Part shown: positions 24,668 through 33,583 of the stretch, piece by piece
Layout: each line of letters starts with the position of its first letter
Position numbering within the stretch: the first letter of the stretch is position 1
Assembly (NCBI GenBank): GCA_000336895.1
Contig: AOLX01000024.1
Location: 32,412-71,173, forward strand
Direction of reading: 5' to 3'
Length of the DNA stretch: 38,762 nucleotides
From: Haloarcula argentinensis DSM 12282
GTDB lineage: Archaea > Halobacteriota > Halobacteria > Halobacteriales > Haloarculaceae
Translations under genes and position numbers: made by a program
The notes under the pieces: generated by a model
The model's database searches: none
The model's input: only the letters and a program-made list of their open reading frames with translations
Told to the model about the DNA's origin: nothing

Positions 24668-25435
24668 CTATGGTGTCCACCAGCGCAGGCCGACCATCAC
24701 GAAGACGATCGCTAGTTGCATCAGCCCCTGCAGCCCGCCGAGCCTGGCGTTTCGCATCCCGATCTCCGAGACCAGATCGACATCCGGGTTCTCGGAGACG
24801 ACCTGCCGGTAGATACGGACCTCGCCCGGTAGGATGACGCCGAAGCCCTGCACGGACAGCAGCGTCACGATACCGAGCGTGGCGACGATCCACCACGAAG
24901 TCATCGCAAAGGCCGGCAGCGTCGTCACGAGATACGCGCCGGAGCCGACGACGGCGACGCCGAGGACGCCCAGCGTCTTCGGGTCGGTCAGCGCGTCGAA
25001 CTGGTAGCCGATGAGGAGGATGACCGGAATCAGTGTCGCGGCGGTCAGAATCGCCAGCCACGGGTCGGCGTTGGGGAACTTTCCGAGCCTGAGCGCCAAC
25101 AGGATGCCGCCGGCGATGGTCACCGTCGCCAGCGTCGGCATCAGGAATGTCATCTTGGGCGTGAACGAGGCGAAGAAGTCGGCCCGTGCTTCCGGTTCCT
25201 GACCACCGAGCACTGGCCCCAATACGAGGCCCATGAACAGGTCGATGCCGGTCCACAGTACGCCTGCCATCACGTGCACGTACGTAAGCGCCCGAATGTT
25301 CCCGCTAGCGACGGCTCCTGCAAACGCGATGAGCGGGACGGCCACCGCCCCCGCTGCGAACGCCGGATTCGCCTGCTTCGCCAGCCCACCGATACCCCGT
25401 TTCCGTTCGATACGGTCCGCTGTCGACTGCGCCAT
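24668..25435 (-). CDS. DUF2269-like integral membrane protein
   Basis: 255 residues. It has about seven hydrophobic segments: near 27-45, 50-72 (THVMAGVLWTGIDLFMGLVLGPVL), 95-115, 125-145, 160-180, 183-203 and 235-252. The H-V-M-A-G-V-L-W-T-G-I motif in the second helix resembles the DUF2269 / CopD-like membrane proteins, where the conserved His may bind a metal or haem. An N-terminal basic stretch ADRIERKR precedes the first helix. No partner is encoded beside it. Function is unknown; the identification is tentative. Confidence 0.8.
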   Translation of the reverse strand: MAQSTADRIERKRGIGGLAKQANPAFAAGAVAVPLIAFAGAVASGNIRALTYVHVMAGVLWTGIDLFMGLVLGPVLGGQEPEARADFFASFTPKMTFLMPTLATVTIAGGILLALRLGKFPNADPWLAILTAATLIPVILLIGYQFDALTDPKTLGVLGVAVVGSGAYLVTTLPAFAMTSWWIVATLGIVTLLSVQGFGVILPGEVRIYRQVVSENPDVDLVSEIGMRNARLGGLQGLMQLAIVFVMVGLRWWTP

Positions 25436-25517
25436 AGCTGGCTGTATCAGGGTCCGCTACCGGCAAAAACGTTGGTGGCCGTTTCAGCTATTGCCAGCTC
25501 TCACGGTGCAGACTGTC

Positions 25518-28496
25518 TCAGTCGTCGTCCGCGGCCGGCTGTTCGGCCGCTGTGTCGCGGTCCGCCCGCGGCCCCTCTAGGTCGACGTTCGGCAGCAGGT
25601 CGCGGAGGTACTGCCCGGTGTAGGATGCCTCGGTGCGAGCCACGTCCTCCGGCGTCCCCTGCGCGACGAGTTCGCCGCCGTTCTCGCCGCCCTCGGGACC
25701 GAGGTCGATAATCTGGTCGGCGTTCTTTATGAGGTCAAGTTCGTGCTCGATGACGACCACAGTGTTGCCGTCGTCGGTGAGCCGGTGGAGCACGTCGATG
25801 AGTTTGCGCTCGTCCTCCGGGTGGAGCCCGGTCGTCGGCTCGTCAAGCAGGTACAGCGTCTCGCCGGAGTCCTTCTTGCCGAGTTCCTCGGCGAGCTTGA
25901 CGCGCTGGGCCTCACCGCCGGAGAGAGTCGTCGAGGGCTGGCCCAGCCGCATGTAGCCAAGCCCCACGTCCTTCAGGAGTTCCAGCCGGCGACGGATGCC
26001 GCTGTGGCTCTCGAAGAAGTCGTATGCTTCCTCGACGGTCATGTCGAGTACGTCGGCGATGGTCGCGTCCTTGTAGGTCACGTCCAGCGTCTCGTCGTTG
26101 TACCGTGCGCCGCCACACTCCTCGCAAGGCACCGTCACGTCCGAGAGGAAGTTCATGTCGATGGTAACCGTCCCCTGACCGCCACAGCCCTCACAGCGGC
26201 CACCCTTGACGTTGAACGAGAATCGACCCTTCTCGTAGCCGCGCTGTTTCGAGAGGCTCGTCTCGGCGAACAGCTCGCGGATGTGGTCGAAGACGTTGGT
26301 GTACGTCGCCGGGTTCGAGCGGGGCGTTCGGCCGATCGGCGACTGGTCGATGAGCCGCACCGTCTCGATGTCGTCGAGGCCGTCGATGGCGTCGTGCTCG
26401 CCGGGGTTCACGTCGGTGTCGTTCATCCGACGCACCAGCCCCTTGTACAGCACGTCGTGCATCAGCGTGGACTTGCCCGACCCCGAGACGCCCGTGATGG
26501 CGGTGAACGTCCCCAGCGGGATGGCCACGTCGAGGTCAGCGAGGTTGTGCTGGCGAGCGCCCCGAACCGTGAGTTCGCCGTCAGCCTCGCGGCGGCTGTC
26601 GGGCACTGGAATCCTCCGCTCGCCCGAGAGGTACTCCCCGGTCACCGATTCCTCGGTGTCGATGACCTCGTCCATCGGGCCGTTGACGACGACCTCGCCG
26701 CCGCGCTTGCCTGGGCCGGGACCCATATCGATGATCTGGTCCGCCCGGCGCATCGTCTCGGTGTCGTGTTCGACCACGAGTAGCGTGTTCCCGAGGTCCC
26801 GAAGCTCTTCGAGCGTGTTCAGCAGGCGGTCGTTGTCCCGCTGGTGGAGGCCGATAGAGGGCTCATCGAGGACGTAGAGGACGCCGACGAGGCCGCTCCC
26901 GATCTGGGTCGCCAGACGAATCCGCTGGCTCTCACCGCCTGACAGCGTCGAGGCCTCGCGGTCGAGCGTCAAGTAGTCCAGGCCGACCTCGGTCATAAAG
27001 CCCAGGCGAGCCCGAATCTCCTTGAGAATCTCTTCGGCGATCTTCCGGTCCCGGGCCGAGAGGTGCTCCTCCATCCCCTCGAAGTGCGCCAGCGCGTCGC
27101 TAATGGACATCTCGTTGACCGCAGTTATCGAGGTACCGTCGACGAGCACCGCCCGCGACTCCGCCTTGAGCCGCGTCCCTTCACAGGCCGGGCAGGTTGT
27201 GGTCGCCATGAACTCCTCAATATGCTCGCGGGCGCGGTCCGAATCCGTCTCGACGTGTCGGCGCTCCAGATTCGGGATAACGCCCTCGAAGCGCTCGGTC
27301 TTCTCGCGAGTTCCGTTCTTGGTCCGCCACTCGAAATGGACCCTGCTGTCGGTGCCATAGAGGAACTGCCGCTGGATGGACTCGTCTAGCTCCTCAAACG
27401 GCGTCGTGAGGTCCACGCCGAAGTGCTCGGCGACGTTGTCTAGTTGTCGTGAGTAGTACGTCCGGTCGTAGCTCCAGGGCTCGAAAACGTGCTTGAGCGG
27501 CTTCGACGAGTTGGTGATGACGAGGTCCTCGCTGACCTCCTTTGTCTCGCCAAGCCCCTCACACTCCGGGCAGGCCCCGTGCGGTGAATTGAACGAGAAC
27601 GACCGCGTCTCGATCTCGGAGATGTCGATGCCACAGTGAGTGCAGGCCAGGTCCTCGGAGAGCTCCACGACGACGCGGTCAGAGGTGGCTCCGTCGTCTT
27701 CCTCGCTGTCGGCGAGGTCCCCGGTCGCTCTGGCGTCCGACCCACCGAGCGTCTCCGCCGCGCCCTCGGACGGGTCCGGCAAGATGACTTTCAGCGTCCC
27801 GTCGGCCTCTTCGAGGGCGGTCTCGACAGAATCGGTAATTCGCGAGCGGGCGTCCGGCGATATCTTTACGCGGTCCACGACCACGTCGACGGTGTGGTCG
27901 TAGTTCTCGTCCAGTTCGGGCCGGTCCAGCGTGAGGTCGAACTCCTCGCCGTCGACCTCGACGCGGCTGTACCCCTCGCCGACGAGGTCGTCGAACAGGT
28001 CCTCGAAGGCCCCCTTCTGGTCGCGGACGACCGGCGCACACAGTTTGGCGCGGGTACCCTCTGGGAGTTCCAATAGCCGGGAGACCATGTTCTGAGCAGA
28101 CTGCTCGCCGACCTCGCGGCCACACTCTGGACAGTGGGGTGTGCCAACGCGCGCGTACAGCAGGCGGAGGTAGTCGTGTAGTTCGGTAACGGTCCCGACC
28201 GTCGAGCGGGGGTTGTTGGCGGCGTTCTTCTGGTCGATGGAGATGGCCGGTGACAGCCCCTCGACGTTCTCGACCTGTGGCTTGTCCATCTGGCCCAGGA
28301 AGTTCCGTGCGTAGGCCGAGAGGGACTCGATGTAGCGCCGCTGGCCCTCAGCGTATACCGTCTCGAATGCGAGCGAGGACTTGCCCGACCCCGACAGCCC
28401 GGTGACGACTGTCAGTTCCTCGCGGGGAATCTCCACGTCGACGTCCTTGAGGTTGTGTTCCTCGGCCCCTCGGACCTCGATGATATCCTTGCTCAT
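25518..28496 (-). CDS. uvrA: Excinuclease ABC subunit A (UvrA)
   Basis: 992 residues from ATG at 28496. It is a DNA damage-recognition ATPase of bacterial-type nucleotide excision repair. Walker [12 protein letters not shown] at 33-43 and the second [11 protein letters not shown] near 655 mark the two ABC halves, with LSGGESQRI and LSGGEAQRV signatures. Zinc-finger cysteines appear in [18 protein letters not shown] with CPECEGLG, and CEGCGGQGT with CEECGGARY. Length is about that of haloarchaeal UvrA. The open frame continues upstream to 29081, but that section is antisense to the LURP-one gene, so the ATG with [16 protein letters not shown] is chosen. TATA-like sequence at 28571-28584 would give about a 55-nt leader. 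Confidence 0.97.
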   Translation of the reverse strand: MSKDIIEVRGAEEHNLKDVDVEIPREELTVVTGLSGSGKSSLAFETVYAEGQRRYIESLSAYARNFLGQMDKPQVENVEGLSPAISIDQKNAANNPRSTVGTVTELHDYLRLLYARVGTPHCPECGREVGEQSAQNMVSRLLELPEGTRAKLCAPVVRDQKGAFEDLFDDLVGEGYSRVEVDGEEFDLTLDRPELDENYDHTVDVVVDRVKISPDARSRITDSVETALEEADGTLKVILPDPSEGAAETLGGSDARATGDLADSEEDDGATSDRVVVELSEDLACTHCGIDISEIETRSFSFNSPHGACPECEGLGETKEVSEDLVITNSSKPLKHVFEPWSYDRTYYSRQLDNVAEHFGVDLTTPFEELDESIQRQFLYGTDSRVHFEWRTKNGTREKTERFEGVIPNLERRHVETDSDRAREHIEEFMATTTCPACEGTRLKAESRAVLVDGTSITAVNEMSISDALAHFEGMEEHLSARDRKIAEEILKEIRARLGFMTEVGLDYLTLDREASTLSGGESQRIRLATQIGSGLVGVLYVLDEPSIGLHQRDNDRLLNTLEELRDLGNTLLVVEHDTETMRRADQIIDMGPGPGKRGGEVVVNGPMDEVIDTEESVTGEYLSGERRIPVPDSRREADGELTVRGARQHNLADLDVAIPLGTFTAITGVSGSGKSTLMHDVLYKGLVRRMNDTDVNPGEHDAIDGLDDIETVRLIDQSPIGRTPRSNPATYTNVFDHIRELFAETSLSKQRGYEKGRFSFNVKGGRCEGCGGQGTVTIDMNFLSDVTVPCEECGGARYNDETLDVTYKDATIADVLDMTVEEAYDFFESHSGIRRRLELLKDVGLGYMRLGQPSTTLSGGEAQRVKLAEELGKKDSGETLYLLDEPTTGLHPEDERKLIDVLHRLTDDGNTVVVIEHELDLIKNADQIIDLGPEGGENGGELVAQGTPEDVARTEASYTGQYLRDLLPNVDLEGPRADRDTAAEQPAADDD

Positions 28497-28570
28497 CTTT
28501 GCATCTTCGTTGGCCGGCAGGAGGGAAACCCTGTCGGTTCGGGTATCGATAGACGATTCCTCGCATGAGT

Positions 28571-28607
28571 CTGTTTTTATTTTGAACAGTATGGCAAAAG
28601 ATTTACC
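28571..28607. promoter_or_regulatory. Divergent promoters of uvrA and the LURP-one gene
   Basis: CAAAATAAAAACAG on the minus strand (28571-28584) is the uvrA TATA candidate, and AGATTTACC (28599-28607) is placed 27 nt before the LURP-one ATG at 28632. The two boxes are 15 bp apart, so initiation complexes in the two directions would exclude one another. Confidence 0.45.
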
Positions 28608-28631
28608 ACCCATATCGAATATGAGATTGGT

Positions 28632-29210
28632 ATGGGAACAAGCGACTACGACATTGCGGGGATTGACCTCTCCGACGACAGCTACACAGTCGAACAGAGC
28701 CTGATCCGTAACAAGTACAAGGCGATGGACGCAGCCGGGAACGTCGTCCTCCGCGGGAAACAGAAGATGATGAAGATGAAAGAGGAGTTCCCGTTCGTCG
28801 ACGCAAACGGCAACGAGGTGTTTCAGGTCAAGGCCGGCGGCATCATCGACGTGGCCGGCAACTACGTGTTGACTGACTCCAAGACCGGCGAGGACATCGT
28901 TATCCTCGACAACGACTACTCGATTCTTCAGGACACGTGGAAGATTCGGGACGCCAGTACCGAGGCAAAGATCGCCGAGATCAACTCTCAGGGCGCACTC
29001 GTGACCATTGCCCGAAACGTCGTCCCGTTCGGCGGCTGGATTCCCCACAAGTACGAGATCACCGACCAGGACGGCAACCACGTCGGCAACATCGACGGGC
29101 AGTTCTCGCTGAAAGACCGCTACGAGATCACCATCGACGATGCGAGTACTGTCCCCAAGGAGCCGATTATCGCCGCGGCGATGGTCATCGACGCGATCCA
29201 GGGGAACTGA
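28632..29210 (+). CDS. LURP-one-related (Tubby-C-like fold) protein
   Basis: 192 residues. It is a beta-rich repetitive pattern of the LURP-one/phospholipid-scramblase-like fold: [28 protein letters not shown], then [17 protein letters not shown] and [18 protein letters not shown], and [19 protein letters not shown] towards the end, each a strand-turn-strand with D/G-x-N-G turns. A final hydrophobic helix [13 protein letters not shown] fits the buried central helix of this fold. The family is common in haloarchaea; its function there is not known. No signal peptide is seen, so cytosolic or membrane-associated. Divergent from uvrA. Confidence 0.87.
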   Translation: MGTSDYDIAGIDLSDDSYTVEQSLIRNKYKAMDAAGNVVLRGKQKMMKMKEEFPFVDANGNEVFQVKAGGIIDVAGNYVLTDSKTGEDIVILDNDYSILQDTWKIRDASTEAKIAEINSQGALVTIARNVVPFGGWIPHKYEITDQDGNHVGNIDGQFSLKDRYEITIDDASTVPKEPIIAAAMVIDAIQGN

Positions 29211-29255
29211 CGCCCCACCGGAATCCTTCTTGCGCTGGCTCCCTCAGGGACGGCT

Positions 29256-30662
29256 ATGCGCCGCCGGACGGTCCTCCGACGACTCGCCCTCACAGGAACA
29301 GGTGTCGGCCTCGCGACGGGGACGACCCGCGGTCATCCGACGCCGACCGGTGGCGGGACGGCCGAGCCAGCGGCCGCCGACACCCCGACCGATGAGGACC
29401 CGCTGAGCGTCCTGGAGATGGAGACGGTGTACGAGGTCGTCACCAGCCCGGACGGACACACGGCATACGTCGCGACGGGTGACGGCGTCGCGCTCATCGA
29501 CCTCGTCACGCCGACCAGTCCCCGACTGCTCAGCCGACGAACCGACCTGCTGGCCGAGGGCGACAGCGGACCGATACAGCGCGTGCAGGACCTCGCTGTC
29601 AGTGGCTCACGGCTACTAGCCGCCGGGCCGGCCCACCCTGCCGACGGCGCTCACGGCTTCGTCGTCTTCGACGTAAGCGACCGGCAGGACCCAACACAGA
29701 TCGCGGGCCTCGAACTGGACACGCGGGTCCACAACTGTGACTTCGACGGCCGCTACGCCTATCTGACTGCGAACGACCGCAACGGCAACCCCTTGCTCGT
29801 GGCCGATACCGAGACCGAACAGGAAGTCGGCGAGTGGTCACTGCTTGACGCCGGCGACGCCTGGACCGACGTGCCGACGAGTCTCTGGCCGCTACACGAC
29901 GTGTGGGTACACGACGACCGGGCCCATCTGGCGTACTGGGACGGCGGGACGTGGATCATCGACATATCGGACCCGAACGATATTTCGCTCGTGTCGCGGG
30001 TCCGCGGACGCTCCCCCGAGGACCTCGCGGCCATCGAGGACCCGGTAACCGAGCGGAGCGAACCGCCGGGCAACGATCACTTCGTGACGGTCACTGAGGA
30101 CGCGTCGCTGCTGGGCGTCGGCGGCGAATCATGGGACCTTGGCGATGACGACAGCGGCGGCCCCAGCGGCATCGAACTGTACGACATCCGCGACCCGACC
30201 GACGCCGAGCTGCTGTCGACGCTTGACCCGCCACCGACTTCCGACCCATCGCCGGGGGGTATCCTCACGACGGCGCACAACTTCGAACTCATCGACAACC
30301 GCTGTTACTCGGCGTGGTACAACGGCGGGGTCCGGGTCCATGACCTGACGGACCCGACCGCGCCCGAACTCGCCTTCGAGTGGCGCGACACCGAAGCGAC
30401 CTCGTTCTGGACTGCCCACCGGGCTGCCGGCTGTTTCGTTGCTGGGAGCACGAACGCGAGCCGGGGAACGGAGGTCCAGCCCGGACTGTACACGTTCCCT
30501 GACCCGCAGATACGGACACCGACGGCCACGGGCGACGAGGGCGGCAGCGCTAACGGCACTGACGGCACCTCCCTCGGCGTTGGCGGGCCCGGCTTCGGCG
30601 TCGGGTCTGCGGTCGCGGCGGTCGGGCTGGCAGCGTGGCGCGCCCGTCGCCGGCGCGATTGA
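29256..30662 (+). CDS. Exported LVIVD-repeat protein with PGF-CTERM anchor
   Basis: 468 residues. The N-terminus MRRRTVLRRLALTGTGVGLATG is a Tat signal (RRTVLRR, hydrophobic core). The body is a beta-propeller of LVIVD-type repeats: TAYVATGDGVALIDLVTPTSP, GFVVFDVSDRQDPTQI, GTWIIDISDPNDISLV, GIELYDIRDPTDAELL, GVRVHDLTDPTAPEL. A T/G-rich linker leads to PGFGVGSAVAAVGLAAWRARRRRD, the PGF-CTERM tripartite signal (PGF, helix, basic cluster) recognised by archaeosortase. It is therefore predicted to be folded in the cytosol, exported, processed and lipid-anchored on the cell surface. Its ligand is not known. Confidence 0.93.
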   Translation: MRRRTVLRRLALTGTGVGLATGTTRGHPTPTGGGTAEPAAADTPTDEDPLSVLEMETVYEVVTSPDGHTAYVATGDGVALIDLVTPTSPRLLSRRTDLLAEGDSGPIQRVQDLAVSGSRLLAAGPAHPADGAHGFVVFDVSDRQDPTQIAGLELDTRVHNCDFDGRYAYLTANDRNGNPLLVADTETEQEVGEWSLLDAGDAWTDVPTSLWPLHDVWVHDDRAHLAYWDGGTWIIDISDPNDISLVSRVRGRSPEDLAAIEDPVTERSEPPGNDHFVTVTEDASLLGVGGESWDLGDDDSGGPSGIELYDIRDPTDAELLSTLDPPPTSDPSPGGILTTAHNFELIDNRCYSAWYNGGVRVHDLTDPTAPELAFEWRDTEATSFWTAHRAAGCFVAGSTNASRGTEVQPGLYTFPDPQIRTPTATGDEGGSANGTDGTSLGVGGPGFGVGSAVAAVGLAAWRARRRRD

Positions 30663-30687
30663 CCTCGCACCGCGTGACCGACATTAC

Positions 30688-32088
30688 TCACTCTAGCGCG
30701 CTCTTGACAGCGGCGGCGACACTCCGGGCGCGCTCGGCCAGCGGCTCGGAGATGTGGCCGCGCTCGACGGCCGCGTCGAGTTCGTCGTCGTCGACCCGCT
30801 CGACGGTGCCGTCGGCGTGTTTCACCACGTCGACGTGGAGGTCGACGTACCGCGCAGTGTCGGGGAACACCTCGACAGGCGTACAGACGTTGACGTACGT
30901 GCCCTTCTTCTCGCCGTCGCTGTCGCGGTACACCGTCGGGTACCACCAGCGGCCCTCCTTGACCTTCGTTTCGGCGATGTCGCCGGCCTCTTTCGGGACG
31001 CCAAGCGCGTCGTAGGTGCCGCCGGGACTCATCTCGCGCTCGATGGTCACCGTTCCGTCGTCGTCGACCGACTGGACCTCGCCACTGCCTAGCGTGATGA
31101 GTCGGCCGTCCGGCTTGCCGTGACCCAGCGACAGCGACCCGCTGACCTGCGGGCCGAACTGCCGGGCGGTCACCGCGAACGGGAAGTCCGTCTCACCGCT
31201 CTCTATGTCGTCGCACAGCGCTTCGACGTAGTCGACGGCGGCACTGGCCGCGCGGTCCCCAGCTTTCACGCGGTGGTGGCCCGGCATCGTCGCCGTCACC
31301 TCGCGGCGGGCCTCGTCGAGGGCGAACCGGCTCTCGCGGCCGAACCACAGCCACGTCGTCGAGACCCCCGCGTCGTAACAGGTGGGGGCGCAGTCCTCGG
31401 GCGCGTCGGCTCCCGCAAGCGCGTCGTCGATGGCCGCCGCGCGGTCGTTGGCGGCATCGAGCGCTGCTGCCAGCGCGTCGAAGCTCGCATCCTCACTCGC
31501 TGATTCCCACGAGACGCCCCAGCCGTCCCGGGGCTCTGCGGCGATGAGGTCCAGCATCGCCGGGCCGCCGGTCCCTGACCTGTTGGCGGTCCCGCCGCGC
31601 ACGAGCGAGAGGAGCGACCCGCGAACCGCGACGGTGGTGTCCAGCACGGGCCGGCCGTCCGTCCACGGCGCGCTCGCCTCGACGACCTGCACCCGGAGCG
31701 TATCGCCCGTTTCGACACGTTCGTCAGAGGATGAGTATGGGAGAAAGCCCTCGCCCTCGCCGAGGTCGACGACAGCGCCGCTCCCCAGCGTCTCGGTCAC
31801 GGTGCCGGCGTAGATTGCGCCCGCTGACGTCGGGTCGTCCCAGCGGAGCGTGTCTCGCCCGAGTTCGGTCAGGCGGTCCGTGACGGCCGCGGCAACGTCG
31901 TGGTCGCCGATGACACCGACGCCCTGCTGGTCATCGGTCGTCGTCACGGTGACCGCTGCCCGCTCGTCGGCGAACTCGCCGTCGAAGCGGTTCTGGATTG
32001 GTCCCGACGCTTGCACGACCTCGTGGCCCGCCTCGCGCAGTAGCCGGGTCAGCGCCGTCGCGTAGATGCCCCTGACCCGGACGGTCAT
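30688..32088 (-). CDS. FAU-1 probable ribonuclease (AU-rich RNA-binding)
   Basis: 466 residues. It starts MTVRVRGIYATALTRLLREAGHEVVQAS, a domain shared with RNase E/G-type proteins, followed by an S1-like barrel (AIYAGTVTETLGSGAVVDLGEGEGFLPYS) and, from about 300 to 440, a DUF402 domain with GTYDALGVPKEAGD and KGTYVNVCTPVEVFP and VDLHVDVVKHADG. This order defines archaeal FAU-1, reported to bind AU-rich RNA and to process 5S rRNA precursors. The ATG overlaps the stop of the upstream gene by 4 nt (ATGA), so translation is coupled. Confidence 0.92.
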   Translation of the reverse strand: MTVRVRGIYATALTRLLREAGHEVVQASGPIQNRFDGEFADERAAVTVTTTDDQQGVGVIGDHDVAAAVTDRLTELGRDTLRWDDPTSAGAIYAGTVTETLGSGAVVDLGEGEGFLPYSSSDERVETGDTLRVQVVEASAPWTDGRPVLDTTVAVRGSLLSLVRGGTANRSGTGGPAMLDLIAAEPRDGWGVSWESASEDASFDALAAALDAANDRAAAIDDALAGADAPEDCAPTCYDAGVSTTWLWFGRESRFALDEARREVTATMPGHHRVKAGDRAASAAVDYVEALCDDIESGETDFPFAVTARQFGPQVSGSLSLGHGKPDGRLITLGSGEVQSVDDDGTVTIEREMSPGGTYDALGVPKEAGDIAETKVKEGRWWYPTVYRDSDGEKKGTYVNVCTPVEVFPDTARYVDLHVDVVKHADGTVERVDDDELDAAVERGHISEPLAERARSVAAAVKSALE

Positions 32089-32459
32089 AGCGCGTCCTCG
32101 TCGGCGGCGAAGCGGACCCGCCCGTGGACTGTCGGCCCGAGCGAGAGCTCGACCTTCTCCTCGCTCAGAACGCGTCCGCCCTCGACCGGGACGCCCCAGG
32201 TGTCGAAGCGCAGATAGCCCCGGATATCGTCGGCGTGGGTGAACAGGTCGCAGTACTCGACGGTGTGTTCCTGTATCTCGCTGGAACTATGGGCGATATC
32301 CATGTCCGAGTACACCGTCTCGCGGCCGTCGAAGAAGGCTTCGAGTTCCGCGGCTGCGTCGTCGGTGGCTTCGACCACTGCGTCGGAGGCCGCTTCGATG
32401 GTGTCTTGATCGACACCGGCGTCACGGAGCGCCTGCTGTTCGCGTTGCGTGAAGTGCAT
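32085..32459 (-). CDS. Small acidic protein upstream of fau-1, unknown function
   Basis: 124 residues. The N-terminal half is helical (TQREQQALRDAGVDQDTIEAASDAVVEA then DDAAAELEAFFDG), and the C-terminal half is strand-rich with DLFTHADDIRGYLRFDTWGVPVEGGRVLSEEKVELSLG. No catalytic motif is seen. The 4-nt overlap with fau-1 and the position behind secG suggest an RNA- or translation-related role, by association only. I recognise it only as a conserved-looking haloarchaeal protein. Confidence 0.83.
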   Translation of the reverse strand: MHFTQREQQALRDAGVDQDTIEAASDAVVEATDDAAAELEAFFDGRETVYSDMDIAHSSSEIQEHTVEYCDLFTHADDIRGYLRFDTWGVPVEGGRVLSEEKVELSLGPTVHGRVRFAADEDAL

Positions 32460-32503
32460 ACCCGCGAGTCAGTGGCGGGGAGAGGAAAACAGTGCGGAAT
32501 CGC

Positions 32504-32665
32504 CTACACGATCATCGCGTTCAGCACGAGCATCAACAGCCCGAACATGACGCCGGTCGCGACGATTGTTCGAGGGTCGATACGGATCGTGTTCTGGTCT
32601 TCAGCGTCGAAATACCGGACCAGTCCCGCACTGGACATCAGTCCGCCGCCGTCGCTACCACTCAT
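32504..32665 (-). CDS. secG: Preprotein translocase subunit SecG (Sec61-beta type, 53 aa)
   Basis: 53 codons read directly on the minus strand: [20 protein letters not shown] at the start, [15 protein letters not shown] in the middle and one C-terminal helix [19 protein letters not shown]. The [12 protein letters not shown](D/E) motif and I-x-I-D-P are diagnostic of archaeal Sec61-beta. It is the tail-anchored third subunit of the SecYE translocon in the cytoplasmic membrane. It precedes the fau-1 pair by 44 nt in the same direction and is likely co-transcribed. Confidence 0.96.
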
Positions 32666-32780
32666 ACTTCAGGGTGGTGTATCACCAACACTAAGCCTTT
32701 CGGGTCGCCCGCGATTGCGTGCCCCAGGTACACATGGATAACCCTTATCAGATACCGCGGGCTAAGACGAACAGAGTACT

Positions 32781-33047
32781 ATGACGGTTACACTGAAGGA
32801 CTTCTACGCGGACTGGTGCGGCCCTTGCAAAACGCAGGACCCGATCCTCGAAGACCTCGAGGAGGAGTGGACGGACGTCGAGTTCGAGAAGGTCAACGTC
32901 GACGAGGAACAGGACGTTGCGAACGAGTACCAAGTACGCTCCCTGCCGACGCTCATCATTGAGAACGACGACGGCATCGTCGAGCGCTTCGTCGGCGTCA
33001 CGCAGGCAGACGACATCGACGACGCGCTGCAGCAGGCCTCGGCGTAA
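32781..33047 (+). CDS. Thioredoxin
   Basis: 88 residues with active site WCGPC (C13, C16) straight after FYADW, the cis-proline motif SLPTLII and the end FVGVTQADDID. It is shorter than bacterial thioredoxin because the first strand and helix are trimmed, a common form in haloarchaea. It acts as a cytosolic disulfide reductase. The ATG is 115 nt from the divergent secG start. Confidence 0.94.
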   Translation: MTVTLKDFYADWCGPCKTQDPILEDLEEEWTDVEFEKVNVDEEQDVANEYQVRSLPTLIIENDDGIVERFVGVTQADDIDDALQQASA

Positions 33048-33095
33048 CGCCGTTACTTTTGCGGTTTGTCACACCGGCCAGTAGCGACGGCTGGC

Positions 33096-33227
33096 TCACT
33101 CCCGTTCGGCCAGTCCCGAATCGTCGATTTCGTCGATAGCGATCAGCATCCGCCCACCGTCGAGTGCCGTCGCCATCTTCGACTCGGTGAACGTGGTTTT
33201 GTCGGCCCGCAACCCGTTCTCTTCCAT
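33096..33227 (-). CDS. Possible small acidic protein (43 aa)
   Basis: A 43-codon open frame read directly: MEENGLRADKTTFTESKMAT followed by ALDGGRMLIAIDEIDDSGLA and ERE. About 80% of codons end in G or C and acidic residues dominate, as in the surrounding genes. It ends 49 nt from the convergent thioredoxin stop. No family is known to me and no clear TATA box or Shine-Dalgarno lies upstream, so it may not be expressed. Confidence 0.45.
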   Translation of the reverse strand: MEENGLRADKTTFTESKMATALDGGRMLIAIDEIDDSGLAERE

Positions 33228-33583
33228 TGCGAGCGGCTCTTCCGTCCCTATCCTCTACTATCACCGCTGCAGTACGCAAGCATTTGCTGCTCGTCTGTGC
33301 CTATCTGATAACTGTATGAAACCGCGGCCCTCACTCCGGGCCACGCCAGCGTTTCATCGCTGGCGGCGGGGAAGGGCAGGGCTGCAGTAGAAGCGGGATG
33401 AGGAACGGCACTGCTACCGGCGGCTGACCGGCCACGGCAGGCGTACCGCTCGCCGTCGGCGAGCAGTTTCACTCCGAGCGCACTCGTAGAGCGCGACTCA
33501 GAGGTCGTGTTTAGCGTAGATGTTTGCGAACCCGCTCCCCGCAGCGCCGATGGGGTGAGGAGAGGCGGTGATCTAAAAAGGTA
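33228..33583. other. Hairpin-rich spacer without a convincing gene
   Basis: 356 nt with no gene I can support. It holds several perfect inverted repeats: GGCCC/GGGCC (33326-33330 and 33338-33342), CGCCAGCG/CGCTGGCG (33344-33351 and 33358-33365, loop of 6) and GCTCGCCG/CGGCGAGC (33448-33455 and 33457-33464). On the minus strand an open stretch ends GSGFANIYAKHDL and a stop near 33500, which reads like the C-terminus of a lost gene. A decayed mobile-element end or a structured RNA are both possible. Confidence 0.5.

Noticed and set aside
25743..26783. 346-aa frame on the plus strand
   Set aside because: Antisense to uvrA.
28497..29081. Upstream extension of the uvrA frame to 1187 residues
   Set aside because: This part is antisense to the LURP-one gene and has no UvrA similarity; the ATG at 28496 starts the known fold.
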